Position numbers and translations under genes: made by a program. This document shows positions 26,090-34,985 of a stretch of 64,000 nt of DNA, in pieces. Below the pieces are notes generated by a model. That model ran no database searches. It was not told the DNA's origin and saw only the letters and a list, made by a program, of their open reading frames with translations. The DNA lies in the NCBI RefSeq assembly GCF_021502655.1, contig NZ_JAKFFT010000005.1, positions 62,001 to 126,000 on the forward strand. The letters run 5' to 3'. This DNA is from Dyadobacter sp. CY347 (GTDB lineage: Bacteria; Bacteroidota; Bacteroidia; Cytophagales; Spirosomataceae). Each line of letters starts with the position of its first letter. Position 1 is the stretch's first letter.

Positions 26090-29000
26090 ATGTGCTACAC
26101 GGAATTACAGGTAACGACCAATTTCAGCTTCCTGCGTGGTGGATCGCATCCGGAGGAATTGGTGCAGCAGGCATTGACATTTAAGTATAAAAAAATTGCC
26201 ATAACAGATCGGAACAGCCTGGCTGGAATTGTTCGTGGCCATGCGGCGGCGAAGGGGAAAGACATCCGTATCATTCCAGCTTGTCGCCTGGATTTGCTGG
26301 ATGGCCCGAGTCTGCTCGCTTACCCGACCACGCAACAAGGTTATTCTCAGCTTTCTTCTTTATTGACGGAAGGTAACCTGAGGGCCGAAAAAGGACAATG
26401 TCATTTGTATAAGGCGGATGTTTTTCGCTATGCCGGCGAAATTAAGTTCATAGTGGTTCCGCCCGCCGCTTTGAACAGCCATTTTGATTTTGAACCTGAA
26501 TTTAAACAAACATTAAAAGAATATAAGAGGGCATTCGGGAAGGACCTTTACATTGCCGCAACCCGTTCCTATCAGGGTGATGACACCAAAAAGCTGCACA
26601 GGATTTCACAGCTGGCAAATCAGATGGATGTTCCTATGGTGGCCACGAATGATGTGTATTACCATAATCCGGTCCGGAGGGAATTGCAGGATATCCTTAC
26701 TTGCATCCGGGAAAAATGCACGATCCACAATGCAGGTTTTAAGCTTTATCAGAATGGTGAAAGGTTTTTGAAGCCCATTGATGAAATGCAACGGCTTTTC
26801 AGGCAATATCCGGATGCGATCCGGCGCACCCAGGAGATTGCGGACGCCTGTCAATTTTCACTGAATGAGCTCAAATATGTTTATCCTGAGGAAATTACGA
26901 GTTCCGGCAATTCCGTAATGATAGAACTTGAAACGCTTACCTGGATAGGGGCAAGGGAACGTTTCGGAGATTGCATCCCGCAAAAAGTGGAAGATGCGAT
27001 AACATATGAAATGAAATTCGTGGAGGAAATGGATTATGCGGCCTATTTCCTGACAGTTTATGACATTGTCCGGTTTGCCCGTGAGCAAAAAATACTCTGC
27101 CAGGGCAGGGGATCTGCGGCCAACTCCACGATCTGCTATTGCCTCGGCATTACGTCCGTGGACCCTTTGGAAATAGACCTGCTTTTTGAGCGGTTTATCT
27201 CTTCCGCGCGCAATGAACCACCCGACATTGATGTGGATTTTGAGCATGAGCGCAGGGAAGAAGTGATCCAATACATTTACAAAAAATATGGCCGTGACAG
27301 GGCCGGTATAGTGGCTACGGTTACACAAATGCACCAACGCGGCGCCATACGCGATGTGGCGAAGGCAATGGGCATGTCCCTGGATGCAATCAATCGGCTC
27401 GCTAATTCTATCTGGGAATTTACGGATGAATGGTTTGAGGGAAACCGTGTTGCTGAACAGGGATTTAACCCCAACGATCCGCATCTGCTCAAAATCCTGG
27501 ACCTGACCAGGCAATACGTTGGATTTCCACGACAGCTGGGGCAGCATACCGGAGGTTTTGTCATTACGCAAGGCAAACTTTCCGACCTGTGCCCGATCAT
27601 GAATGCGCGTATGGTGGACAGGACCTGCATTGAATGGAATAAAGATGACATTGATACGCTCGGTTTTCTGAAAATTGATGTGCTCGCACTGGGAATGCTG
27701 ACGTGTATCCGAAAGGCTTTTGATCTTGCTAAAAAACATTACGACAAAGACTATACGCTTGCCACCATTCCCGCTGATGACTCGGAAGTGTATGATATGA
27801 TCTGCAGGGCAGATACGATTGGGGTGTTTCAGATCGAAAGCCGTGCGCAGCAGTCCATGTTGCCCCGGTTGAAACCAAGATGTTTTTATGACCTTGTTAT
27901 TGAAGTTGCTATTGTGCGTCCTGGGCCTATTCAAGGCGATATGGTGCATCCTTATTTACGCCGCAGAAATGAGGAAGAAAAAGTGACATATCCTTCCAAA
28001 GAACTGGAAGCCATTTTAGGCAAAACGCTTGGTGTTCCTTTGTTTCAGGAACAGGCCATGAAAATCGCCATTGTGGCTGCCGGTTTTACACCTGCCGAAG
28101 CGGACGAATTACGCCGGAGCATGGCCACTTTCAAAGTAAAAGGAATGGTGACCCGGTTTGAGCAGAAGCTTGTGGCCGGTATGACGGCACGTGGATATAC
28201 CGAGGAATTTGCTTTACGGGTTTTCAGACAATTGGAGGGATTCGGGAGCTATGGTTTTCCGGAAAGCCATGCCGCGAGTTTTGCATTGCTGGTGTATGTT
28301 TCCTGTTATTTGAAATGTTATTATCCCGACGTGTTCGCAACGGCATTATTGAATAGTATGCCCATGGGCTTTTACCAGCCAGCGCAGATTATCATTGATG
28401 CCAGGAAGCATGATGTAGAAGTGAGGCCTGTCGATATTAATTATTCCGAATGGGATAATTTGCTGGAAGCCAAAACCGGGAAATATTGCCCGATCCGGCT
28501 CGGTTTCAGGCAGATCAAAGGGATGCGGGAGGAAGATATCCAGGCGTTGCTGGCCGCACGGCAAAAGCCATTTATCAATATTCATACTTTACGGGATGCA
28601 GGCGTTTCGCAAGCCGCCCTCGAAAAATTAGCCGATGCCGACGCATTCAGGTCCATAGGGCTGGATCGGAGGCAGGCGCTTTGGGAAGTATCCGCAATGA
28701 GTGACCGGCCCATAGGGTTATTTGAAGGCCAGCCTTCGGAAAGCACGTCGGAAGCTGCGGTCAATTTGCCTGTTATGAGCGCGTCGGAGCATGTTGTGCA
28801 GGATTATGCTTCTACTTCATTGTCGTTAAAAGCGCATCCGGTAAGTTTTGTAAGGGAGAAACTGGATATGCTTAATGTGTACTCCACCAAAAATCTGGAT
28901 CTCATTGGCAATACGAAAATGGTGAAAGTGGCAGGCTTGGTAATGGTAAGGCAACGGCCCGGAACTGCTGGCGGCGTTTGTTTTATTACCATTGAAGACG

Positions 29001-29320
29001 AAACTGGCTTTGCAAATCTGGTCGTTTTTAAAGGTCTTTTTGAAAAATACAGAAAAGAGATCCTGTATGCCAGACTGTTAATGGTCGAAGGGAAATTGCA
29101 GCGTGAAGGAGATGTGACTCATGTCATTGTTCAAAAATGCTTTGATCTTTCCATTCTATTAAAAAAATTAACCGCTATTGAGGATGAAAAACCAAACATT
29201 CTGACCCTTTCCAGAGCAGATGAGAAGGATGAGTATGCGACAAAGGCAGTGAATAGAAGCAGACAAGACCGAAAGGATGTGCAGACGGAGATTTTTCCCA
29301 ATGGACGAAATTTCAGGTAG
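26090..29320 (+). CDS. dnaE2: DnaE2, error-prone DNA polymerase III alpha subunit
   Basis: A 1076-residue C-family polymerase, the length typical of DnaE2 and shorter than DnaE1. The N-terminal PHP domain (TTNFSFLRGGSHPEELV, ITDRNSLAG) spans about 1-250. The palm carries the catalytic aspartates in PPDIDVDFEHERRE near residue 385 and a third acidic region in DTLGFLKIDVLALGML near 525. Fingers, helix-hairpin-helix (SFALLVYVSCYLKCYYPDVF) and a C-terminal OB fold (VAGLVMVRQRPGTAGGVCFITIEDE) follow. It performs mutagenic synthesis past lesions with ImuA and ImuB. Directly downstream of imuB; convergent with 29336-30553, 15 bases apart. Confidence 0.95.
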   Translation: MCYTELQVTTNFSFLRGGSHPEELVQQALTFKYKKIAITDRNSLAGIVRGHAAAKGKDIRIIPACRLDLLDGPSLLAYPTTQQGYSQLSSLLTEGNLRAEKGQCHLYKADVFRYAGEIKFIVVPPAALNSHFDFEPEFKQTLKEYKRAFGKDLYIAATRSYQGDDTKKLHRISQLANQMDVPMVATNDVYYHNPVRRELQDILTCIREKCTIHNAGFKLYQNGERFLKPIDEMQRLFRQYPDAIRRTQEIADACQFSLNELKYVYPEEITSSGNSVMIELETLTWIGARERFGDCIPQKVEDAITYEMKFVEEMDYAAYFLTVYDIVRFAREQKILCQGRGSAANSTICYCLGITSVDPLEIDLLFERFISSARNEPPDIDVDFEHERREEVIQYIYKKYGRDRAGIVATVTQMHQRGAIRDVAKAMGMSLDAINRLANSIWEFTDEWFEGNRVAEQGFNPNDPHLLKILDLTRQYVGFPRQLGQHTGGFVITQGKLSDLCPIMNARMVDRTCIEWNKDDIDTLGFLKIDVLALGMLTCIRKAFDLAKKHYDKDYTLATIPADDSEVYDMICRADTIGVFQIESRAQQSMLPRLKPRCFYDLVIEVAIVRPGPIQGDMVHPYLRRRNEEEKVTYPSKELEAILGKTLGVPLFQEQAMKIAIVAAGFTPAEADELRRSMATFKVKGMVTRFEQKLVAGMTARGYTEEFALRVFRQLEGFGSYGFPESHAASFALLVYVSCYLKCYYPDVFATALLNSMPMGFYQPAQIIIDARKHDVEVRPVDINYSEWDNLLEAKTGKYCPIRLGFRQIKGMREEDIQALLAARQKPFINIHTLRDAGVSQAALEKLADADAFRSIGLDRRQALWEVSAMSDRPIGLFEGQPSESTSEAAVNLPVMSASEHVVQDYASTSLSLKAHPVSFVREKLDMLNVYSTKNLDLIGNTKMVKVAGLVMVRQRPGTAGGVCFITIEDETGFANLVVFKGLFEKYRKEILYARLLMVEGKLQREGDVTHVIVQKCFDLSILLKKLTAIEDEKPNILTLSRADEKDEYATKAVNRSRQDRKDVQTEIFPNGRNFR

Positions 29321-29335
29321 CATTAGGAAAACAGC

Positions 29336-30553
29336 TTATTTGCCAAACCTCAAACCTGCCGAAATACCAACCCGGTAAGGTTGGTAAAAGAATGGATCGC
29401 CCGATCCGGTAAATTTTACCGGACTAAATTCCGCATAGGGGCCAATGTGCAGGGACGTGTTCCGGCTGATCGGGAATTGCTTGCCGATGCCAGCATTCAC
29501 CCAGCCAATGCTTTGCTTCCTGATCATTCCATACGAATATTCCAGACCTGCGGAAGCATAATATTTGCCTACCGAGGCATTTCCCCATTGCACCTGCTTG
29601 TTAACGCCTATTCCCAAAAGGCTGAATTGATTATCCTGGCTTACCCGCGTTCCCTGACGGATTACGACAAATTTATCCTGATCCACAGTATGTACAATGT
29701 AATCGCTGCCCGCGATCTCATAAGAATAAGATTGCCGAAAACGGCTGTAATGCAGCATAAACTGAAACCCTTTTTTCTCCGCACCCATACTGACCTTGAA
29801 TCCCAGAGAACGCAACGAAAATGTAGAAGGAAATTCAAAATTCTGAAAACTCTGACCACCCGCGGGCACCGTCAGGATTTGATAGGATTGCAGCACAGCC
29901 GCATTGACAAGCCAGTTGAATTGGCCAATTTGCTTTGGTACAACCGGTTTAATGTCAGCCTTTGGAATATCAATTTTAGGTAAACCGGAATGATTAGTTT
30001 CGAATTTATATTGTTGATTAGCAAGCGTATGGGCAGCAATGGCCATTGCCTCATCACCGGATTTATCAGCAGCCGGCTGTCCGCTTTCCGATTCTTCAAT
30101 GTCGGCTGATGTAACGTTCTCCTCTATTGAAGCTGCCAGACTGTTCTGATTAGCATTATGTGGATTTGGTGTAAATGTTGCTTTTGAGACTGGCACTGTT
30201 AAGGCTGGCTTTTCTGATACAGGCTCAGCTAACGCTCGTTCCACTACCAACGGCTTATCCATAACCACCACTTCAACAGGCGATTCCGCTACGGTTTTTT
30301 TTACGTCAGCTGAATAGACAACTCCTGTCTTTCCAGCTTTGTTGTCCATGAAATGTTGGTCTGTAATGATGCCTGTAATGGCCAAGCCAACGAATAACAG
30401 GCTGAAAAACAGATATCTCCACTGCGGCGCGGGTTTGATATTAGCGCGTATTTTCTCAAATGCAGACGGGTCAGGCGCATTTTCAAAGTTATCAAATTTG
30501 CGTTTAAGGGCCGACCGCAGTGCCTCATTGAGTTTATTCTCAGAAGTTTTCAT
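29336..30553 (-). CDS. Membrane protein with anti-sigma-like N terminus and beta-barrel-like C terminus
   Basis: A 405-residue protein encoded directly after an ECF sigma factor, with its ATG 14 bases inside that gene. Residues 1-45 are a charged cytosolic helical segment (LNEALRSALKRKFDNFE), then one membrane helix at about 47-66 (RYLFFSLLFVGLAITGI). A Pro/Glu/Ser-rich periplasmic linker runs to about 205. The last 200 residues look like outer-membrane strands (FQFMLHYSRFRQSYSYEI, YYASAGLEYSYGMI, PYRVGISAGLRFGK). The position argues for regulation of the sigma factor. How a single chain could combine an inner-membrane helix with a barrel is unclear; the C-terminal part could instead be a soluble strand-rich domain. 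Confidence 0.65.
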   Translation of the reverse strand: MKTSENKLNEALRSALKRKFDNFENAPDPSAFEKIRANIKPAPQWRYLFFSLLFVGLAITGIITDQHFMDNKAGKTGVVYSADVKKTVAESPVEVVVMDKPLVVERALAEPVSEKPALTVPVSKATFTPNPHNANQNSLAASIEENVTSADIEESESGQPAADKSGDEAMAIAAHTLANQQYKFETNHSGLPKIDIPKADIKPVVPKQIGQFNWLVNAAVLQSYQILTVPAGGQSFQNFEFPSTFSLRSLGFKVSMGAEKKGFQFMLHYSRFRQSYSYEIAGSDYIVHTVDQDKFVVIRQGTRVSQDNQFSLLGIGVNKQVQWGNASVGKYYASAGLEYSYGMIRKQSIGWVNAGIGKQFPISRNTSLHIGPYAEFSPVKFTGSGDPFFYQPYRVGISAGLRFGK

Positions 30554-31124
30554 GATGCACGATCCCTTTTAGTTCTAATTTTTTTAAAAGCAAATTACGC
30601 CCTCTCATAAACTGCGACCGTGAAGTCGCGTCCGGAATGGACAGTAATTCGCCAATTTCAGCATGTGTATAGCCATCGATGAGGTGCAGGTTAATGATCG
30701 TCCTGTATTTGTCGGGCAGATCATTGATGATCGCCAGCAAATCTTCCACATTCAATTGGTCGACGATCTTTTCATAATCGTCGGATTCCAGCTGAATATC
30801 CATATTGTGTATAGAACCATTCAGGTCCTGTTGCTTTGTGGTGCGATGATAATAGTTAATCGCCGTCCTGACGACCGTTACCTTAACCCAGCTGTCCACT
30901 GAATCCGGGTCTTTCAAATCCTGAAGGTTGTTGAAAATCTTGATAAATGCTTCCTGAAAAATATCTTCCGCCTCCATTTTTGTCCTTGCATAACGCTGGC
31001 AAACTCCCGTTAACCGCCCTTTGTAACGCTCGTAAAATGCAGTCTGCGCACTTGGATCCTGCTTTTGGCAAGCTTTCACCAAGGATGACAGATTACTGTA
31101 TTTCTTTGAGAGAAAAAACTTCAT
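30540..31124 (-). CDS. ECF-type RNA polymerase sigma factor
   Basis: A 194-residue sigma-70 family protein with region 2 (YERYKGRLTGVCQRY, AEDIFQEAFIKIFNNL) and region 4 (LPDKYRTIINLHLIDGYTHAEIGELL, SRSQFMRGRNLLLKKL). Spacer and length are normal for ECF factors of Bacteroidota. The next gene overlaps its 3' end by 14 bases and encodes a membrane protein with an anti-sigma-like N terminus, so the pair likely forms a membrane-stress switch. The target promoter sequence is not evident. Confidence 0.93.
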   Translation of the reverse strand: MKFFLSKKYSNLSSLVKACQKQDPSAQTAFYERYKGRLTGVCQRYARTKMEAEDIFQEAFIKIFNNLQDLKDPDSVDSWVKVTVVRTAINYYHRTTKQQDLNGSIHNMDIQLESDDYEKIVDQLNVEDLLAIINDLPDKYRTIINLHLIDGYTHAEIGELLSIPDATSRSQFMRGRNLLLKKLELKGIVHHENF

Positions 31125-31179
31125 AAAGTCCGGGACGTGAACGCGTTATGAGTAAATTTATAACTATATAATGAAAATT

Positions 31180-32127
31180 TTACTGGAAATAAATAAAGTA
31201 TGATTTGCCGACCACGTTTCCGTCCTTATCGAACTGTAAATCGCAGAAATCGAATGTGGTATTATTAAGATATCGGATCCAATAGCACTTTTCGCCACGA
31301 TATTCGGACATCCACTGCATGGCGGCGATCGGCTGGCTGGAAAACCCTGCAAGCTCAGGCGAAGCGTCCAGATATTGTTGCATTGCATCAGGCAACTTAT
31401 CATAGTTGGGTGGCCCGGTAAGATCCTGCGGTTCATTAAATGCCCTGCTAAACCACTTTAAATCACCACCTTCACTAAAAATAAAATTTGCATAAGTTTT
31501 TACCCCCGCCTGATCAAAACTGACCAGTACATTGTAATACTTTTTGAAATCCAACTCTACTTTTAGCTCCAAACTTTCAAATTTCAGCAGCGGATCAGCA
31601 TGAATGAATGCTTGGGCTTTTTGGGGCAACAGGCCCATGTCAGAATATAAAATCCAGTAAAGCGTCTCCTCAAATGCTGCACCTGCGACCCGGTTGTCTA
31701 CAAAAACCCAATTAAAAACATAATCTGTGCCGTGCAGGTTATAAATGAGCCTGTTTCTTTCGTCGGGAGCAACAGTGCCAATCATGTCCCGGTTGGCACT
31801 AAACGTTCCGCCTTTGAATGCGCTTTTTTCAACCATCGCCAGCATTTTCGGAGGTGCACTTTCCGCACTGAAACGATAAGTTTCCCAGATTTTCGTGCTG
31901 TCGGCAAGTGATGAATGTTTGAATGCTCCTTCATCAAATTTCACTTCCCAAACCAGCTTTTCAAGCAGTGGCTTAAACACCAGATTTTCCGCATTCGGAT
32001 ACCATTGTTTTACTTGTGCAATCACTTTCGAAGGCACTGGTTCCGGTTCAAGTGGCTCTAAATGATTCACTTGGTTACAGGAAACAACGGAAAGCAAGCA
32101 AATGACGCACCATACAACCACTCTCAT
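31180..32127 (-). CDS. Hypothetical lipoprotein, PepSY-like
   Basis: A 315-residue lipoprotein (lipobox LLSVVSC, Cys17). After a Pro/Glu-rich linker, segments such as VKQWYPNAENLVFKPL and VWEVKFDEGAF resemble the PepSY-like inhibitor fold seen in exported Bacteroidota proteins, and a similar pattern recurs near the C terminus (CYWIRYLNNTTFDFCDLQFDK, where residues before the last strand repeat the layout). No catalytic motif. It precedes the sigma gene on the same strand with a 55-base gap, so co-transcription is possible. Confidence 0.62.
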   Translation of the reverse strand: MRVVVWCVICLLSVVSCNQVNHLEPLEPEPVPSKVIAQVKQWYPNAENLVFKPLLEKLVWEVKFDEGAFKHSSLADSTKIWETYRFSAESAPPKMLAMVEKSAFKGGTFSANRDMIGTVAPDERNRLIYNLHGTDYVFNWVFVDNRVAGAAFEETLYWILYSDMGLLPQKAQAFIHADPLLKFESLELKVELDFKKYYNVLVSFDQAGVKTYANFIFSEGGDLKWFSRAFNEPQDLTGPPNYDKLPDAMQQYLDASPELAGFSSQPIAAMQWMSEYRGEKCYWIRYLNNTTFDFCDLQFDKDGNVVGKSYFIYFQ

Positions 32128-32199
32128 ACCAACTATAATCTATAATCTAAAATTGACTTCTAAAAGTTACCGATAAATCAGGCAATCGTTATACCGGCA

Positions 32200-32850
32200 T
32201 TAGAACATCACAAAATGCTGATATGCTTGGGCAATAGAATCCCTTTCATAAGACCAAAGCGGCCGCATGGTAATGTGGTTCGATACGGCCCCGAGTTTGG
32301 AGTCTACGTCGTCATATATAAATCTGATTTGGCCAGTTCTGTTTGAGGCCTGCGCTTCCTGTATGCTCTTGTGTAAATACACACCTGTTGTGTCTATATA
32401 TGCTTCTTTTCCGTCTGGAATGATCGGGAAATAGCTGGAAGAACCGGACGACCGGATAATCATGGTTTGTTTCTCCGTGTCCCAACGATAGCTCATGTTG
32501 GTAGGGAGCATTATTTTAGTATTTAACGAGAATGTTTGGGCGGGCGCCGGAAATTTGGTGCTCGGATAATTGCTGCTGCTGTAGAAATAGACACGCCCTT
32601 CCACAAAAGTCAAGCACACGGCGTTTCTATAAATTCGAATGATTGAGTCGGCTAGCAGATTCACAGAATCTCCGCCAACGATCCGGTAGGCATCTGTTAC
32701 CCGCATCGGGTAATTTTCAAACTGGGATTGCTGAAAAGGGCCCTTGGCATTTAAAACTATGGGCTCGACCGTTTCAGTATTCACATTGGTACACGAAAAA
32801 TGCAGGAGCGCAACGGTAAAAAGCGTCAGGAATGTAAATGTTCTCTTCAT
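32200..32850 (-). CDS. Hypothetical lipoprotein
   Basis: A 216-residue protein with a lipoprotein signal (LLHFSC, Cys20). Short strand-rich segments (SIIRIYRNAVCLTFVEGRVYF, MSYRWDTEKQTMII) give no family match by eye. It resembles the small accessory lipoproteins common in this phylum. It is 72 bases upstream of the PepSY-like lipoprotein gene and may share its transcript. Confidence 0.6.
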   Translation of the reverse strand: MKRTFTFLTLFTVALLHFSCTNVNTETVEPIVLNAKGPFQQSQFENYPMRVTDAYRIVGGDSVNLLADSIIRIYRNAVCLTFVEGRVYFYSSSNYPSTKFPAPAQTFSLNTKIMLPTNMSYRWDTEKQTMIIRSSGSSSYFPIIPDGKEAYIDTTGVYLHKSIQEAQASNRTGQIRFIYDDVDSKLGAVSNHITMRPLWSYERDSIAQAYQHFVMF

Positions 32851-32945
32851 GGAAATGTAATTTTTTTCGTTTTAGGAATCGTTGGTTTATGTCTTCAAAA
32901 CCAGAGACACAGGATGAAAGCCAAAGCGTTGCACTGGTGAGCACA

Positions 32946-34256
32946 TTAGCGGATGCTGTTATGAACCCAGTGCATGGGTTCGTTCAACCGGAATGGTTGG
33001 GTTTTCCTGCGTAACAGAATGCGCAGCGAGTCGTTACCGCTTTTCCCGGAAAGCAGCATTCGCGTGCTGTCAGGATTCGTGTAATGCAGTATAAAGTTGC
33101 GGGTTGAATCCTTGTATTGCATTTCGAATGTCTTTTTGGCCGTATCCGCCTTATATGAGAAATATTCGCGTCCGTATCGCATCAACGGGCTGTCGGCGGG
33201 TTCCCGCTTGATGCTGCCGTTATTCCATTTTTCAAAAATAATGTTGTCCCAACGGGTTGTATCTCCATACAGCGTGAGCGGTTTTTGGTTTACTTCAAAT
33301 GACTCGACATTGAAAAATCCCTCAGCAACAGTCGGTTTGTTTACCGCCATATAGCCACCCGCTAAGTATGCCGACATATTTTCGTAAAAAGAAACCAGGC
33401 AGAAAACAATGATGAACAACATTTTCAGGGCGATCCGGGTGATGCGCTGCCAGTTTTTGGTAAGGTTTATAACCGGAATGTTGAGTTTAACATATTGATT
33501 TTGAATAAAGAGCGCCCAGAGTTTCTGTATATGCGGCACTAAAAGAAAGATCGCCATGAGCAGCAACGCGGTGCTGTAAAGTTTTACCTGAATATCAAAA
33601 AAGAAATTAAGCGCGACTACATGCCCGATCACACCCACCAGGATTATGGCGCCCAAAGCCGTGGTGCGCCGCGAGAGCATCAGCAAGCCTCCAAGCGCTT
33701 CACAAATGCCGGAAAATACTTCGTAGGAAGGAGAGGAGCCTATAAAAAGCCAGGCAAAACGCATGGCCGTAAACTCGCCCAGCGGCGTCGCGAGCTGACT
33801 GATGCTTGGCTCAGGCATTTGCATCGGGAAAATTTTGATAAATCCATAAGTGAACATGCTCATCGCCAGCTGGTAACGCACAATCACTTGCAGCCACGTG
33901 AAAAGTGCATTATACTCGCGTCTTCGCGCATCCGCCACTGACCAGATCAGCGTTCCCAAAACTGCAAACGAAAGCATGATCCCATTCCAGGTCCAGTCGT
34001 CAATGGTATCGCCGCTGCCATTGGGTGCGATCTTGATGTCTGTGTGCAGGATATGTTTTTTGGCCAGCTGGATGAGCCATTCGGCCGCACCCCAGTGCAG
34101 GTCGTTGAAAAAACTAAGCAAGTCGCCGGTGAAAGGAATGCTGGAAGGCCACGTCCAGGGGGCAATGTAGAGAAGAAAAAAAATGAAGAAAAAACGGAAT
34201 GCGACTTTTTCTTCCCATTTCCAGGAACGTTGAGTGAGCGTAGCAGAGGCGTCCAT
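32946..34256 (-). CDS. DoxX-like integral membrane protein
   Basis: A 436-residue protein with six to eight membrane helices between residues 18 and 300 and a soluble C-terminal domain of about 125 residues rich in short strands. The core has the DoxX-family look: YQLAMSMFTYGFIKIFP, the segment FAWLFIGSSPSYEVFSGICEALGGLLML (given here only by its ends, FAWLF and GGLLML) and TALGAIILVGVIGHVVALNF. DoxX relatives are membrane proteins of redox or thiosulfate metabolism with uncertain function. Monocistronic and divergent from the receiver gene at 34490. Confidence 0.75.
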   Translation of the reverse strand: MDASATLTQRSWKWEEKVAFRFFFIFFLLYIAPWTWPSSIPFTGDLLSFFNDLHWGAAEWLIQLAKKHILHTDIKIAPNGSGDTIDDWTWNGIMLSFAVLGTLIWSVADARRREYNALFTWLQVIVRYQLAMSMFTYGFIKIFPMQMPEPSISQLATPLGEFTAMRFAWLFIGSSPSYEVFSGICEALGGLLMLSRRTTALGAIILVGVIGHVVALNFFFDIQVKLYSTALLLMAIFLLVPHIQKLWALFIQNQYVKLNIPVINLTKNWQRITRIALKMLFIIVFCLVSFYENMSAYLAGGYMAVNKPTVAEGFFNVESFEVNQKPLTLYGDTTRWDNIIFEKWNNGSIKREPADSPLMRYGREYFSYKADTAKKTFEMQYKDSTRNFILHYTNPDSTRMLLSGKSGNDSLRILLRRKTQPFRLNEPMHWVHNSIR

Positions 34257-34489
34257 AATGAGCTGTTAATATGTGCCGCAAAGTATGCTACCGGGTGGTA
34301 TTACAACAAATGTTTATGGATATTTTTTAGAAAAAATTTACTACGATAATTCACTGCGAAAAGTTACCAAGTAACTGAGCGGGTACTATAATGTAACTAC
34401 GTGTAGATATTTTTAGAAAATGGAATTCCTGGGAACAATTATTTTACAGGACAGCATTGAAACTGTGTGTGGAACGGATTACACTAAAA

Positions 34490-34882
34490 ATGAATAACAG
34501 TATATTGCTTATCGACGATGATCCGGATGATCATGAGATATTTGAATTTGCACTCGGAATGGTTTTTCCGAAAGCAACTTGCGAGCATTCTTTTAACTGC
34601 CAGGACGCAGTTGAGAAAATAAAGGAAAGGCTTTCTCCGTTGCCGGATAACATCTTTCTAGACTTTAATATGCCGAAAATGGAGCTCCCCAAATGCTTAT
34701 TTGCAATTAATGAGGCATTAGGCGTGAATCACGTGGACATTGTTATTCTAACCGGCCTGAAAGCTGCCGACCTTCCTAATTTCAAGTCTTTTGGCGTAAT
34801 GAAGGTAATTTCAAAGCCGAGCACCATCGAATTGCTGGCAGAAGAAATCCAGGATGTGATGGGCTATAAAGCCAGCGCCTGA
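34490..34882 (+). CDS. Receiver-only response regulator
   Basis: A 130-residue CheY-like protein. Start ATG 34490 directly precedes the fold; a TTG 33 bases upstream is rejected. Acidic pocket DDDPDD at 9-14, phospho-acceptor D58 in FLDFNMPKM, Thr in VILTGLK and Lys in ISKPST are all present. The usual Gly after the phospho-site (PxMxG) is replaced: NMPKMELPK. The class resembles the Rcp1-type regulators that serve phytochrome-like kinases. First in the co-directional signalling island to 42691; no DNA-binding domain. Confidence 0.88.
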   Translation: MNNSILLIDDDPDDHEIFEFALGMVFPKATCEHSFNCQDAVEKIKERLSPLPDNIFLDFNMPKMELPKCLFAINEALGVNHVDIVILTGLKAADLPNFKSFGVMKVISKPSTIELLAEEIQDVMGYKASA

Positions 34883-34917
34883 GGTTACCTCAACATCTTT
34901 GCCGTTTATTTACAGAA

Positions 34918-34925
34918 TATCTTTG
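34918..34925 (+). promoter_or_regulatory. Possible -7 element before the propeller kinase
   Basis: TATCTTTG fits TAnnTTTG, 60 bases before the kinase ATG. A TTTG at 34898-34901 is only 16 bases upstream, shorter than the usual 19-20, so the call is tentative. Confidence 0.35.
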
Positions 34926-34985
34926 CAGAGTTATAAATTACATTTAATTTACGTAGAAATAGTTGTAAATTGAATGTTACCCTGC

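Noticed and set aside
26858..27949. 363-codon open frame on the minus strand inside dnaE2
   Set aside because: It is fully antisense to conserved polymerase motifs and its protein has no domain or plausible composition.
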